This document shows, piece after piece, positions 55,577 to 64,000 of a stretch of DNA of 64,000 nucleotides. Source of the stretch: Mariniblastus sp. Its GTDB lineage: Bacteria > Planctomycetota > Planctomycetia > Pirellulales > Pirellulaceae. Under the pieces are notes generated by a model, which was not told the DNA's origin, did not search any database, and saw only the letters and a list, made by a program, of their open reading frames with translations. The number at the start of each line of letters is the position of its first letter. The first letter of the stretch is position 1. A program made the position numbers and the translations under genes. Location: contig JAPKBL010000017.1 of the NCBI GenBank assembly GCA_028823415.1, forward strand, positions 1 through 64,000. Reading direction: 5' to 3'.

Positions 55577-57508
55577 ATGAAGGCCATTCTCTCTGTTTTT
55601 GCAATTTGCGCGTGCTTCATTGTCAACGACTGCGTTCAGGCCCAACCAGGAAGAAGAGGCGGCCCTACGGGACCACGGATTGAACCGGCAGACCTTACAT
55701 TTGATTTAGGTGTCGGAAAAATCGAGTCGCGAGACTTGTTTGAAAGACTATCCTATCAAGGTCCGGAAGTGTCCAGAGACGCGTACCTTGCCAATCTTGA
55801 GTTTGTGAAATTCATCATCGACAAAGCGGATCCGAGAGATCACAAAGTCTATTTTATGAATACTCAAAATCACCGGGCACATCCGCCCTATATGAGACTT
55901 GTCGGAATCGATAGTCGGGAACGGGGCGCAATTACTTACATGCCGCGACTCACGAGTCCGGACGGTACGCCGGGTTTGTATATCATTGATTTTCAACCCA
56001 ACGACTCTTATTCATTCGAGGACATAGACCGGATCATAAAAATATTAATCCGACAAATGCCGTTGCTCAAAGGCAAAATTGCGTTTCATCCGCTCAGGGG
56101 AAATGTGAGTCGTTATGAAGCCGAAAAAAGTAAATATGAAGATAGTAATGTGGCCGTTTATCTCGATTCGGATATCTATAAAAACATTTCGTTTCTGCCT
56201 TTGAACATTGCCCGTGGTTTTGGAAGACTGCGAGTATACGATAATGAATTGCGTTCCTCGCCACGCGACATATTGATCTGCCCAACGCTTCCCAACGAAA
56301 TGCCGCGAGTCGCCGGGGTGATTACGGAGACAAGGCAAACACCGTTGTCGCATGTCAATTTGCGTGCGATCCAAGACAAGGTGCCCAACGCATTCATTAA
56401 AGATGCGAGGCGTTTGAAAGATATTTCTTCGCTGATTGGGAAGCCCGTATTTTACGAAGTAACTAGCCAAGGATACCGAATCAGACTGGCGAGTGCTGCC
56501 GAAATTGACAAACATTTTGCTTCCCTTCGACCGGTAAAAGCACAGTATCCAAAGCGTGACTTAAGTTCGAAAAAAATCAGCGCATTGGACGAACTTCAAT
56601 TTACCGACGCGTCCCGATACGGAGCTAAATCGGCGAATCTTGCGGCAATGAAAAAATTTAAGCTCGAAAAAGGCGTCTTGCCCTCTGGGTTTGTAATGCC
56701 ATTTTTCTTTTATGACGAATTCATGAAGCATAATGGGCTTTATAAAGCGTTCGATCAAATGGTTAAGCTAGACCAGTTTCATACAGACGCTGAGTTTCGG
56801 GCAAAATCACTCATTGAATTCCAAAATCGAATCAGGTCGTCTGAGATGCCTCAATGGATGATGGAGCAGATTTCATCTCTACAGAAAGAGTTCCCTGCCG
56901 GCACACCGATACGTTGCCGTTCGAGCACAAACAACGAAGATCTTGACGGTTTTAGTGGAGCTGGGTTATATGATTCGTTTACTCACAACCCAAGTGAAGG
57001 TCACCTTGGAAAATCCGTTAAACAGGTTTTTGCAAGCCTTTGGAATTTTCGAGCTTACGAGGAACGCGCGTTTTTTCTAATTGACCACAAACAGACTGCG
57101 ATGGGTGTCTTGTTCCATCCCAACTTCAAAGGTGAGTTAGCCAACGGAGTTGCCGTGACCAGTGACGTTTTGTATCAAACCGAGGGGAACTATTACCTTA
57201 ATCTCCAGCCGGGCGAAGACTTGGTGACTAATCCATCGGCGGAATCGTCCCCGGAGGAAACGCTGCTTGCTTGGTGGGAAAAAGATGGCCAGCAAATGAT
57301 TCGAGCCTCGGATCCAGACAAACCGGAAAAAACAATCTTGGATTCGGATCAGCAAAATCAGCTGAGAGAGGCGTTGGGTCGGATTCACTTTAATTTTGAG
57401 AAACTCTACGGAAAAAGCCAGGGCGACCCATTCGCGATGGAAATTGAATTCAAAATCACCAAGGACGGCAAGCTAGTGATTAAGCAGGCCCGCCCTTGGG
57501 TTTTCTGA
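55577..57508 (+). CDS. Exported dikinase-like protein (His-swivel domain then PPDK ATP-grasp)
   Basis: 643 aa from the ATG at 55577, chosen because a signal peptide follows directly (MKAILSVFAICACFIVNDCVQA, then QPG); a GTG at 55454 adds a non-signal 41-residue tail. A swivelling phosphohistidine-like domain has TPLSHVNLRAIQDKVPNAFI with H259, and a PPDK_N ATP-grasp domain follows (about 335-643: RYGAKSANLAAM, IRCRSSTNNEDLDGFSGAGLYDSF, EFKITKDGKLVIKQARPW). The order His domain first, ATP-grasp last is that of glucan water dikinases, the opposite of pyruvate phosphate dikinase. The N-terminal third is unassigned. An exported ATP-grasp enzyme is unexpected. Confidence 0.82.
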   Translation: MKAILSVFAICACFIVNDCVQAQPGRRGGPTGPRIEPADLTFDLGVGKIESRDLFERLSYQGPEVSRDAYLANLEFVKFIIDKADPRDHKVYFMNTQNHRAHPPYMRLVGIDSRERGAITYMPRLTSPDGTPGLYIIDFQPNDSYSFEDIDRIIKILIRQMPLLKGKIAFHPLRGNVSRYEAEKSKYEDSNVAVYLDSDIYKNISFLPLNIARGFGRLRVYDNELRSSPRDILICPTLPNEMPRVAGVITETRQTPLSHVNLRAIQDKVPNAFIKDARRLKDISSLIGKPVFYEVTSQGYRIRLASAAEIDKHFASLRPVKAQYPKRDLSSKKISALDELQFTDASRYGAKSANLAAMKKFKLEKGVLPSGFVMPFFFYDEFMKHNGLYKAFDQMVKLDQFHTDAEFRAKSLIEFQNRIRSSEMPQWMMEQISSLQKEFPAGTPIRCRSSTNNEDLDGFSGAGLYDSFTHNPSEGHLGKSVKQVFASLWNFRAYEERAFFLIDHKQTAMGVLFHPNFKGELANGVAVTSDVLYQTEGNYYLNLQPGEDLVTNPSAESSPEETLLAWWEKDGQQMIRASDPDKPEKTILDSDQQNQLREALGRIHFNFEKLYGKSQGDPFAMEIEFKITKDGKLVIKQARPWVF

Positions 57509-57788
57509 GAGCGGTACGACCGTAGACCTATTTCGGCGAAGTATTTGCAGACAATCGGCCGCCAATTAATTTAAGCAATTTCTGTGGAACGGATCGCCGT
57601 ATTCATTTGCATAGGATTTCTGCTGCACTGCAGCTAACTTTCCTTTTTATTGCGTTTTCCGCCTGAATCATCGTTCGCCAGTTGGCGGAATGTTGAGATG
57701 GTGTAAAGAAGCTGAAATCGCGTTATATTGTAGGCTCTCGGCGAATTGCCACCGATCGTTTTGATTTTCCCTTCAATCAGGTTTACCA

Positions 57789-59903
57789 ATGAAATTGCCA
57801 CCGAAAGTTGTATTGCTGCTGTTGGTCACGCTAGTGTTTGGCTCTCTTTCTCTATCTAGTGACATCGCATGGGGCCAAGTCGCACCTGCGAAAAGAATGA
57901 CCCCGGAACTGCTGTGGAAACTCGGTCGATTAGGGGAAGCAGTGGCGTCGCCCGACGGAAGCCAAATCGCCTTCACAATAAGACGATATGAATTGGAAAA
58001 AGACAAAGGCAGCTCAAATCTTTTTATCATGGATGTGTCCGATAAAACAAAAGTGGCCGCGCTAAAAAAGTGGTCCTCGATTGGGTCGATCGATTGGATC
58101 GAAAATGAGTCCGGAAGCCATTTGTTTTTTGAAGGAACCAATCCTGAGAACCCGTCCGCCTCCAACCAGGCATGGTCGATGGACTCTAAAACTCACGCAG
58201 TAAAACAACTGACTTCCATTGACGGCGGAATTTCAAACTTCAAAGTCGCGCCAACGGGCGGCAAGATTGCGTTTACGCTCGATATCAAGCTCGATCAAGA
58301 GCCGAATGAGATTTACGCGGATCTTCCAAAGGCTGACGCAAGAATCATCGACCAACTTATGTTTAGACATTGGAACGGATGGCATGATTATCGTTACAGC
58401 CACTTGCATGTAAGTGTGCTCGGCAAAGATGGAATTGCCGAAGTCCCGATCGATTTGATGGCCGGACGTAAGGCGGACTGTCCGGTTCCGCCTTTTGGGG
58501 GAACGGAACAATTCAACTGGTCTCCCGACGGAACAGAGATAGCCTTCACGATGAAGGACGTTGAAAAATGGGAAGAATCTACAAACAGCGACGTTTATGT
58601 GATCGCTTCCGATGGAACCGGAGAGCTAACCAATGTTAGCAAAGATGGCTTGGGGTATGACAACAATCCTGTTTATTCTCCCAATGGCAAACTACTGGCA
58701 TTTAGCTCGATGGAAAGAGCCGGTTTTGAGTCTGATCGCAATCGCATCTTGGTTCACAACCGGAATCGAGGAACGACCAGAGAAATCACCAAAGGTCTTG
58801 ACCAAAACGCTAACGGACCGGTTTGGAAAAGTGATTCCAAATCTATGATCTTTGACTCTGAACGAGATGGCACCACACAATTATTTGAAATTACAATCAA
58901 AGGCCAAACGCTTAAGCAACTGACTGACGGTTGGTACAACTGGCACTTTTTCGGTGAAATACCCTCGGCAGATTCTCTTAATTCCAGCATTCTTGTATCT
59001 CGAACGAGCATGCTTCGACCCGCCGAACTTTACACCGTATCCAAGGGGATTGAGACGAAACTAACAGGAATCAACGATGCAATTTTTGAAAATCTAGAAC
59101 TGCCGACGATTGAGCAACGGTTCGTCAAGGCCACCGACGGAAAGTCAATTCAATGCTGGGTGATTAACCCACCTGGTTTTGATCCAAAGTCGGATAAGAA
59201 ATGGCCAATGCTGACGTATTGCCAAGGTGGGCCTCAGGGCCAAATTGGGCAATGGTTTTCCTACCGATGGAACTTCCATCTGATGGCAGCCAATGGCTAC
59301 GTCGTCGTCGCGCCAAACCGACGTGGTTTACCTGGCTTTGGCCGTGAGTGGAATGACCAAATTAGCGGCGACTGGGGCGGGCAGGCGATGAAGGATATTC
59401 TTTCAGCCACCGATGCGATGACCGCGGAGAAGTTCATCGATAAAGACCACGTGGCAGCCATTGGGGCGAGCTTTGGTGGCTACACCGTGTATTGGCTAAT
59501 GGGCAACAGTGCCGATCGATTCTGCTCCATGATCGCTCATTGCGGCGTCTTCAATCTCGAATCGATGTACGGCTCGACTGAAGAACTGTTTTTTGTAAAT
59601 TGGGACCTTGGTGGTCCATACTGGGAAAATGAAGAAATTTTGAGCAAATATCAAAAGTTTTCGCCGCATCGTTTTGTCCAAGAATGGACCACGCCATTGC
59701 TCGTTATTCATGGTCAAAAAGATTTTCGGGTTCCAGTGACTCAGGGTATAGAGGCATTCACGGCCGCGCAAGTTCAGGATGTGCCGTCTCGTTTCCTTTA
59801 TTTCCCCGAGGAAGGTCACTGGATAATGCGACCGCAAAATGGTGTGTTGTGGCACCGTATATTTTTTGACTGGCTTAGCCGATATTGCAAGAACGACGAG
59901 TAG
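57789..59903 (+). CDS. S9-family serine peptidase (prolyl oligopeptidase/acylaminoacyl peptidase-like)
   Basis: 704 aa. Signal segment at about 6-28 ending IAWGQV. N-terminal beta-propeller (about 45-420) with SPDG-type repeats (WSPDGTEIAFTMKD, YSPNGKLLAFSS), then alpha/beta-hydrolase domain. Triad: S561 in GASFGGY, D645 in GQKDFRVP and H677 in EEGHWI. Oxyanion region: PNRRGLPGFGREWNDQ. The family cleaves short peptides after Pro or acylated residues; here it is probably periplasmic. An intrinsic terminator at 59919-59954 ends the transcript. Confidence 0.93.
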   Translation: MKLPPKVVLLLLVTLVFGSLSLSSDIAWGQVAPAKRMTPELLWKLGRLGEAVASPDGSQIAFTIRRYELEKDKGSSNLFIMDVSDKTKVAALKKWSSIGSIDWIENESGSHLFFEGTNPENPSASNQAWSMDSKTHAVKQLTSIDGGISNFKVAPTGGKIAFTLDIKLDQEPNEIYADLPKADARIIDQLMFRHWNGWHDYRYSHLHVSVLGKDGIAEVPIDLMAGRKADCPVPPFGGTEQFNWSPDGTEIAFTMKDVEKWEESTNSDVYVIASDGTGELTNVSKDGLGYDNNPVYSPNGKLLAFSSMERAGFESDRNRILVHNRNRGTTREITKGLDQNANGPVWKSDSKSMIFDSERDGTTQLFEITIKGQTLKQLTDGWYNWHFFGEIPSADSLNSSILVSRTSMLRPAELYTVSKGIETKLTGINDAIFENLELPTIEQRFVKATDGKSIQCWVINPPGFDPKSDKKWPMLTYCQGGPQGQIGQWFSYRWNFHLMAANGYVVVAPNRRGLPGFGREWNDQISGDWGGQAMKDILSATDAMTAEKFIDKDHVAAIGASFGGYTVYWLMGNSADRFCSMIAHCGVFNLESMYGSTEELFFVNWDLGGPYWENEEILSKYQKFSPHRFVQEWTTPLLVIHGQKDFRVPVTQGIEAFTAAQVQDVPSRFLYFPEEGHWIMRPQNGVLWHRIFFDWLSRYCKNDE

Positions 59904-59918
59904 ATATTCATAAAAGAG

Positions 59919-59954
59919 GGCCACGCCGAGATCAAATTTGGCGTGGCCTTTTTT
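59919..59954 (+). terminator. Intrinsic terminator after the S9 peptidase
   Basis: GGCCACGCC (59919-59927) pairs perfectly with GGCGTGGCC (59940-59948), 12-nt loop, followed by six T residues (59949-59954). Confidence 0.9.
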
Positions 59955-59989
59955 GTTACGACTGGTGCCCCAAGGAAACGTCATCGACT

Positions 59990-60316
59990 ATGAGATTGAA
60001 CTCCACAAGTGCTCAGCTTTTGTTGTTGAATTGTGTGGGTGATCAAATTTGGGATGAACAGACTTGCTTGAAACATGGAATTCCGCAAACCTGGTTCGAT
60101 GAGCTGGTCGATAATTACGAATCGGGATTCGATCACGATCGAAATACGATTTATGTAAATGAAAACGTTGTCAATCAATACCGGGGGGTCTCAGATTTGC
60201 AAATCGCATACAAGTTGGCCGAATTCTTGGGAATTGATTGGAAACTGGCGACTGCAGCCGCCGTTGGACGGCGGGCGCAGGTCGCGGCAATCAAAGCTGA
60301 GTTGGATGAATTGTAG
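59990..60316 (+). CDS. Conserved hypothetical protein (about 108 aa)
   Basis: 108 aa from the ATG at 59990, with AAGGA at 59972-59976 upstream; the frame opens earlier, but inside the terminator of the peptidase gene, so that extension is not used. Soluble, all-alpha/beta mixture, with NQYRGVSDLQIAYKLAEFLGIDWKLATAAAVGRRAQVAAIKAELDEL as a helical C-terminus. No family is recognised. The aromatic/acidic middle (HGIPQTWFDELVDNYESGFD) suggests a small adaptor fold. Confidence 0.68.
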   Translation: MRLNSTSAQLLLLNCVGDQIWDEQTCLKHGIPQTWFDELVDNYESGFDHDRNTIYVNENVVNQYRGVSDLQIAYKLAEFLGIDWKLATAAAVGRRAQVAAIKAELDEL

Positions 60317-60383
60317 ATGAGCCCGTTTCCCTTTTTGAATGGTCCATTTAGAATTACTTAGAAGCTGATTCGAATAAATCCAT

Positions 60384-60406
60384 ATTGCGAATCTGAATTT
60401 CGCAAT
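60384..60406. promoter_or_regulatory. Candidate operator upstream of the oxidoreductase
   Basis: ATTGCGAA (60384-60391) and TTCGCAAT (60399-60406) form a perfect 8-bp inverted repeat with a 7-nt centre, about 40 bp before the start codon of the Gfo/Idh/MocA gene. Size and position suit a dimeric regulator. Confidence 0.45.
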
Positions 60407-60445
60407 CCTATATGATTTTAAATTAATTTAGTGGAGCTAGACCAA

Positions 60446-61558
60446 ATGAATTCTCAATCTGATTCGAAGACATGCCGTTGGGGAATCATGAGCACGGCAA
60501 CCATCGGACAAAAAAACTGGCAGGCGATAAGGCTTTCAGGCAATGGAACGGTTGCCGCGGTGGCCAGTCGAAATTTATCAAGTAGTGAAAAGTACATCAA
60601 CCAGTTACAAGCCGCGGTTCCATTTGAGACAGTCCCAGAAGCGGTCGAAGGCTATCAGTCACTGATTGATTCACCAGAGATCGACGCGGTCTATATCCCA
60701 CTTCCGACAGGAATGAGGCGGGAATGGGTGATTAAAGCAGCTGAAGCCGGGAAGCATGTTCTGTGCGAAAAACCATGTGCGTTAAGCTATGCCGAACTGC
60801 AAGAAATGGTCGAAGTTTGCCGTAAAAACAGCGTCCAATTCATGGATGGCATTATGTACATGCACGGACCACGACTAAATTCAGTCAGAGAGGCGATCGA
60901 TACGAAAATCGGTAAGATTAAACGGATTACGACTCAGTTTAGTTTCTTCGGAGATGAGGAATTCGATGAAGGTAACATCCGCACTAACAGCGTTCTCGAA
61001 CCCTTTGGTTGCCTAGGTGACCTTGGGTGGTACACCATTCGGTTTGCGTTATGGGTGATGAATTACCAACTCCCTAATAAAGTCTACGGGCGAATGATTT
61101 CAACTTACAAGCGTGACGACAGTCCCAATCCAGTTCCCATGGAAATTGAATGTGGGCTTCAGTTTGCAGATGGCGTCACGTCGTCGTTTTACAACAGTTT
61201 CCTTACAGGACACCAACAGTGGGCTCATGTTTCGGGAACAGAAGGAAGTGTTCATATTCCGGATTTCGTTCTTCCTTTCGAAGGTAAAGAAGCTAAATTT
61301 TCAATTTTTAATTCGCAGTTCACCGCAACTGATTGCGATTTCATCATGGCCGAAAACCGGACCGAAGTCGTGGTAGAAGAACCCGGAAACAGTGCGCCTA
61401 ACTCGCAAGAAACGAACCTCTTCAGAAATTTTGCTTCGCTCGCCTTGTCCGGTAAAACCGATGAACATTGGGGCGAGGTTGCGTTGATGACGCAGCGCGT
61501 AATGGATGCCTGCAAAGCTTCTGCAGAAAACGACGGCGCCGCTATCGACCTTTGCTAG
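60446..61558 (+). CDS. Gfo/Idh/MocA-family oxidoreductase
   Basis: 370 aa from the ATG at 60446, which has GGAG (60433-60436) 9 nt upstream. Rossmann start WGIMSTATIGQKNWQAIRLSGN (variant of GxGxxG), conserved CEKPCA with K109 and the C-terminal GFO domain (FGCLGDLGWYTIRFALWVMNY, with the DxxxY/GDLGWY element). NAD(P)-dependent oxidation or epimerisation of a sugar or inositol derivative is the family role. The absence of a signal peptide places it in the cytoplasm. Its stop codon sits in a 10-bp tandem duplication. Confidence 0.92.
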   Translation: MNSQSDSKTCRWGIMSTATIGQKNWQAIRLSGNGTVAAVASRNLSSSEKYINQLQAAVPFETVPEAVEGYQSLIDSPEIDAVYIPLPTGMRREWVIKAAEAGKHVLCEKPCALSYAELQEMVEVCRKNSVQFMDGIMYMHGPRLNSVREAIDTKIGKIKRITTQFSFFGDEEFDEGNIRTNSVLEPFGCLGDLGWYTIRFALWVMNYQLPNKVYGRMISTYKRDDSPNPVPMEIECGLQFADGVTSSFYNSFLTGHQQWAHVSGTEGSVHIPDFVLPFEGKEAKFSIFNSQFTATDCDFIMAENRTEVVVEEPGNSAPNSQETNLFRNFASLALSGKTDEHWGEVALMTQRVMDACKASAENDGAAIDLC

Positions 61559-61570
61559 CTTTTGCTAGCG
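61551..61570 (+). repeat. 10-bp tandem duplication across a stop codon
   Basis: TTTGCTAGCT (61551-61560) is followed by TTTGCTAGCG (61561-61570), differing only in the last base. The stop codon TAG lies in the first copy at 61556-61558. Confidence 0.75.
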
Positions 61571-61817
61571 GTGTCGCAGATTCCTTTCCCTGCATTTTTT
61601 GTAACCCAGTTGCAGGTCAACTCATTGTTATTTTGGGAAAATAACGGCTCGATTTCGTTTAGCCAATTTTGTTTAATCGGACCCTAACTGAGCAACCGAT
61701 TCTAACTGATAGTAACGTCTTGTTGGCTTGGGGCATTTTGAAGAGCCTGTCGGTTCTCCCAATTTGAAACTTTGTTTTCGTTGGAGACCGGCTGATTCAT
61801 GCCCACGAAAGGCAAAT

Positions 61818-62735
61818 ATGAATCGAATCGGTGTTGTTGCATTTTTTATTCTGGGTCAATTGGTTTTATCAGCGTCTTCGCCATTAGCAGGGCAGGGGAC
61901 GGTTTGTCCTGGTCCGTCTTGTTTTCTTCAAGACGATTCCAATCACAGTGCGCAATCATCGGTTGCACGCAATCCGACTTTGAAAAAAACCGGTTTGTCC
62001 GATTCGAGCGAGGCTGGCAAAATTCGCCGGTCTGTGGAACCCGTTGGCACGGGTTCCGGATTGTGGGATTGGGCTGATTCTGGCCCGCATCACGAGGCGG
62101 TCGTCGAGATCTCCTCCGCAGCAGGTGCTGGCACAGGCGTTTTGATTACAACGGATCGTACCAAACTGTTTAAAAACGGATATATCGGTTATGTATTGAC
62201 TGCATGGCACGTCATTCAAAATGACATTGTGGATGGCAAGTTAAAGTTGAAATATCGGAACTCAATTGAAACGCATGACTGCACAGTGATGCGGCATAGC
62301 GAAGAAAAAGATATTGCAATCCTACGCGTTTGGGTTCCGCAAGGGATTCGAGAGGCGCGTTTGGCAACCGTACCGATTCAACGGGGAGATCGACTAGAGC
62401 TAGTCGGTCTTGGTGGCGGAACAAATCTTACCCATTGCCTTAGAGCCTTTAAATCGGCAGCATCTCCTCCCTCCAGTCGAGAGAAAATATTTGCGGACGT
62501 ACCCCTTCTGCCGGGCGACTCTGGTGGTCCTATTTTCAATGCACAACACGAAGTTGTCGGCGTGATTTCGGGTGGTTGGTTTTGGTGGGATAGCGGCATT
62601 ACGACGCCAGACGGTGGATTGATGCGCACCACTTGGCCCGCCAGAGCAAGTAATGTTGAACCGATTCGCAGAATGTTGAGGAGCCTCAGTGCTCCGGCGA
62701 GCGTCGCGGACATTGCGCCCACGCTTCGGCGCTGA
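61818..62735 (+). CDS. Trypsin-like serine protease, exported
   Basis: 305 aa from the ATG at 61818, where a signal peptide starts (MNRIGVVAFFILGQLVLSASS); an upstream in-frame ATG would add 30 residues. Chymotrypsin-fold triad: H131 in TAWHVIQ, D165 in KDIAILRV and S235 in PGDSGGPIF. There is no PDZ domain, so it is a single-domain member rather than a DegP-type protein. Acts in the periplasm or outside. The gene is followed by a TerB-like pseudogene region. Confidence 0.9.
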   Translation: MNRIGVVAFFILGQLVLSASSPLAGQGTVCPGPSCFLQDDSNHSAQSSVARNPTLKKTGLSDSSEAGKIRRSVEPVGTGSGLWDWADSGPHHEAVVEISSAAGAGTGVLITTDRTKLFKNGYIGYVLTAWHVIQNDIVDGKLKLKYRNSIETHDCTVMRHSEEKDIAILRVWVPQGIREARLATVPIQRGDRLELVGLGGGTNLTHCLRAFKSAASPPSSREKIFADVPLLPGDSGGPIFNAQHEVVGVISGGWFWWDSGITTPDGGLMRTTWPARASNVEPIRRMLRSLSAPASVADIAPTLRR

Positions 62736-62844
62736 GATCAAACTCAGGCCCAACTCATCTAAAAAAATCCCGCAATAGCTAAATTGCTCGATAATCTATT
62801 ATGCGATAGGGCATTTCATTCTATTTAATGATGGGGCTGAATTT

Positions 62845-63209
62845 ATGAATCCTATGCAGGAGGTTGAAGTGTACGTGCCGCCTGTTGGGTTGCAGGAATT
62901 GACGGCGAGACTAGCCAGGCCGAGTGGGTCGTCATTGAACAAATGGCGAAAAAGGCTGGGTTCGGAAGAGTTTCCCTTGAAGCGATGATCGATCGCGGAC
63001 GTTCAGACAATGATTTATACAAAGCGCAATTCCGAGTCCTTAAAGACAGCCCAAAGTACTCGATGATTTCGATCTTAAAGGTGGCCCTTGCAGACCGTTC
63101 AATTGCGAAGATTGAGATTGAGTTGATGCGTAAGTTTGCCGAAAAACTTGGACTTTCTTCGGAGTCATTTGAGAGTGCGATTAAAAATGCGGCCAACCTA
63201 TCAGACTAA
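62845..63209 (+). pseudogene. TerB-like protein gene with a probable frameshift
   Basis: A plausible product starts at the ATG at 62845 (MNPMQEVEVY) in one frame, then continues in a different frame from about 62868 as VRAACWVAGIDGETSQAEWVVIEQMAKKAGFGRV. The second segment matches the TerB/DUF533 pattern (VAGIDGETSQAEW resembles VAxxDGxxSxxEW). The stop in the second frame (TGA at 62865-62867) directly precedes it, and no ATG, GTG or TTG opens that frame until 62943, inside the domain. A one-base shift near 62865-62875 repairs it. Either an authentic frameshift mutation or a sequencing error; ATG 62943 alone would give a truncated protein. Confidence 0.6.
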
Positions 63210-63545
63210 AATCTGCAGCAGCCGTGCCCTTGATCACCAATCATCTCGAAAAAACTCGTTTCGGACTGTTTAAAAAATCAGAAATCGTCCAGAATTCCTC
63301 AACACGGTGGAATGATCTGGGCTCAATGTTGCGTAATATTCTGAATTTGGCTGAGGCTGATTTCACATGAACGTTAAATCCAATGATTGGATATTGGCTG
63401 CACTGGAACTGAGTCGCTCAAACCGCTTCACCGGTTTTCTAATTAGCGGTGACAAATTACAATACGAAACGTTAAAAGTCCTTTGATCGACCGAGAAACG
63501 GACAAACCTTTCTCTAAGAAAATCATATTGAATTGAAAGTAGACC
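63210..63545. other. Intergenic, no supported feature
   Basis: 336 bp upstream of the M13 peptidase gene. No promoter pair, repeat or RNA is recognised. Confidence 0.4.
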
Positions 63546-64000
63546 ATGAGACCGACGTTAGCGATTTATTTTTTGTTGTCTCTCTTGAGCGTTGCGTTTG
63601 CACAGACGGACGAGGGGACGCTTGACACTGCAACTTTCGACAAAAACGTTCGTATCCAGGACGATCTTTTTAATCACGTCAATGGATCATGGTTAAAGTT
63701 TACCGAAATTCCGAGTGACAAATCGAATTACGGATCATTCGGAAAACTCGCCGATGAATCGCAACTTAGAATTCGGCAGATCATTGAGGAATCCACCAAA
63801 CAAGAACACCCCGACGGAAGCAACGCTCAGAAAATTGCAGACTTCTATCGAAGTTTCATGAATGAAGATGTTGTCAACGCCAAGGGTTATACGCCATTAA
63901 ATTCCGAGCTCAACAAAATTCGATCGCTCAAAACCAAAGCCGATGTATGGAAGCACTTCGGCCACCTTAGCAAAATTGGTGTCGGGAGCCCGGTTGGCTT
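63546..64000 (+). CDS. M13-family metallopeptidase, N-terminal part (runs past the window edge)
   Basis: At least 151 codons, open at the window end. Signal peptide at about 1-19 (MRPTLAIYFLLSLLSVAFA). The N-terminal M13 (neprilysin/PepO) subdomain is clear: QDDLFNHVNGSWLKFTEIPSDKSNYGSFGKLADE followed by IRQIIEES and FYRSFMNEDVVNAKGYTPL. The zinc motif HExxH lies beyond the edge. Exported zinc oligopeptidase. The ATG at 63546 is in good register with the signal peptide. Confidence 0.9.
   Translation, partial: MRPTLAIYFLLSLLSVAFAQTDEGTLDTATFDKNVRIQDDLFNHVNGSWLKFTEIPSDKSNYGSFGKLADESQLRIRQIIEESTKQEHPDGSNAQKIADFYRSFMNEDVVNAKGYTPLNSELNKIRSLKTKADVWKHFGHLSKIGVGSPVG

Overview
The window looks like chromosome from a planctomycete (Planctomycetota, probably a Pirellulaceae relative). 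Signs of this are three secreted sulfatases and a GH16 glycosidase, a Ser/Thr kinase fused to WD40 propellers, a DUF1573 protein, many large genes without strong Shine-Dalgarno sites, and a tRNA-Ile/tRNA-Ala pair with no rRNA gene beside it. The lineage call is inference from gene content; no rRNA gene is present to settle it. Base composition looks near balanced by eye and no prophage or complete insertion sequence is visible.

Layout. 0-6.1 kb: a minus-strand tetR-hlyD-RND efflux operon with a perfect palindrome upstream of tetR. 6.1-13.1 kb: a small lipoprotein, intergenic repeats and hairpins, a cytoplasmic substrate-binding-like protein plus a Dabb protein, a sulfatase, a methyltransferase and tRNA-Lys. 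13.3-25.1 kb: mostly housekeeping and accessory metabolism (zinc alcohol dehydrogenase, an Nramp homologue with altered metal-site motifs, DUF1573 protein, parvulin, DJ-1/PfpI protein, ApbE, a cytochrome c'-like protein with two small paralogues, a TlpA-like protein lacking the resolving cysteine). 25.1-26 kb: an orphan terminator and the tRNA-Ile-Ala pair.

26.2-42.1 kb is the centrepiece: a collinear block of 14 plus-strand genes for a Tad/Flp-type pilus or secretion machine: CpaF, a tiny pilin-like protein, Flp-like pilin, prepilin peptidase, three TadE/TadG-like proteins, an anchored unknown, CpaB, an FHA-CpaF fusion, TadB, TadC, a zinc-ribbon membrane protein, and a membrane Ser/Thr kinase with a C-terminal caspase-like fold whose catalytic dyad looks lost. 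An FHA (phosphothreonine-binding) ATPase and a kinase in the same block suggest phosphorylation-controlled pilus assembly. No secretin (CpaC/RcpA) or TadZ/CpaE is seen in the block.

42.5-64 kb: a ketoacyl synthase, a kinase with 14 WD40 repeats, then a polysaccharide/export region (two sulfatases, a GH16 laminarinase-type lipoprotein, a ThuA protein, an exported protein with the His-domain/ATP-grasp order of glucan water dikinases), an S9 peptidase, a Gfo/Idh/MocA oxidoreductase, a trypsin-like protease, a TerB-like gene that appears frameshifted, and the start of an M13 metallopeptidase cut by the window edge.
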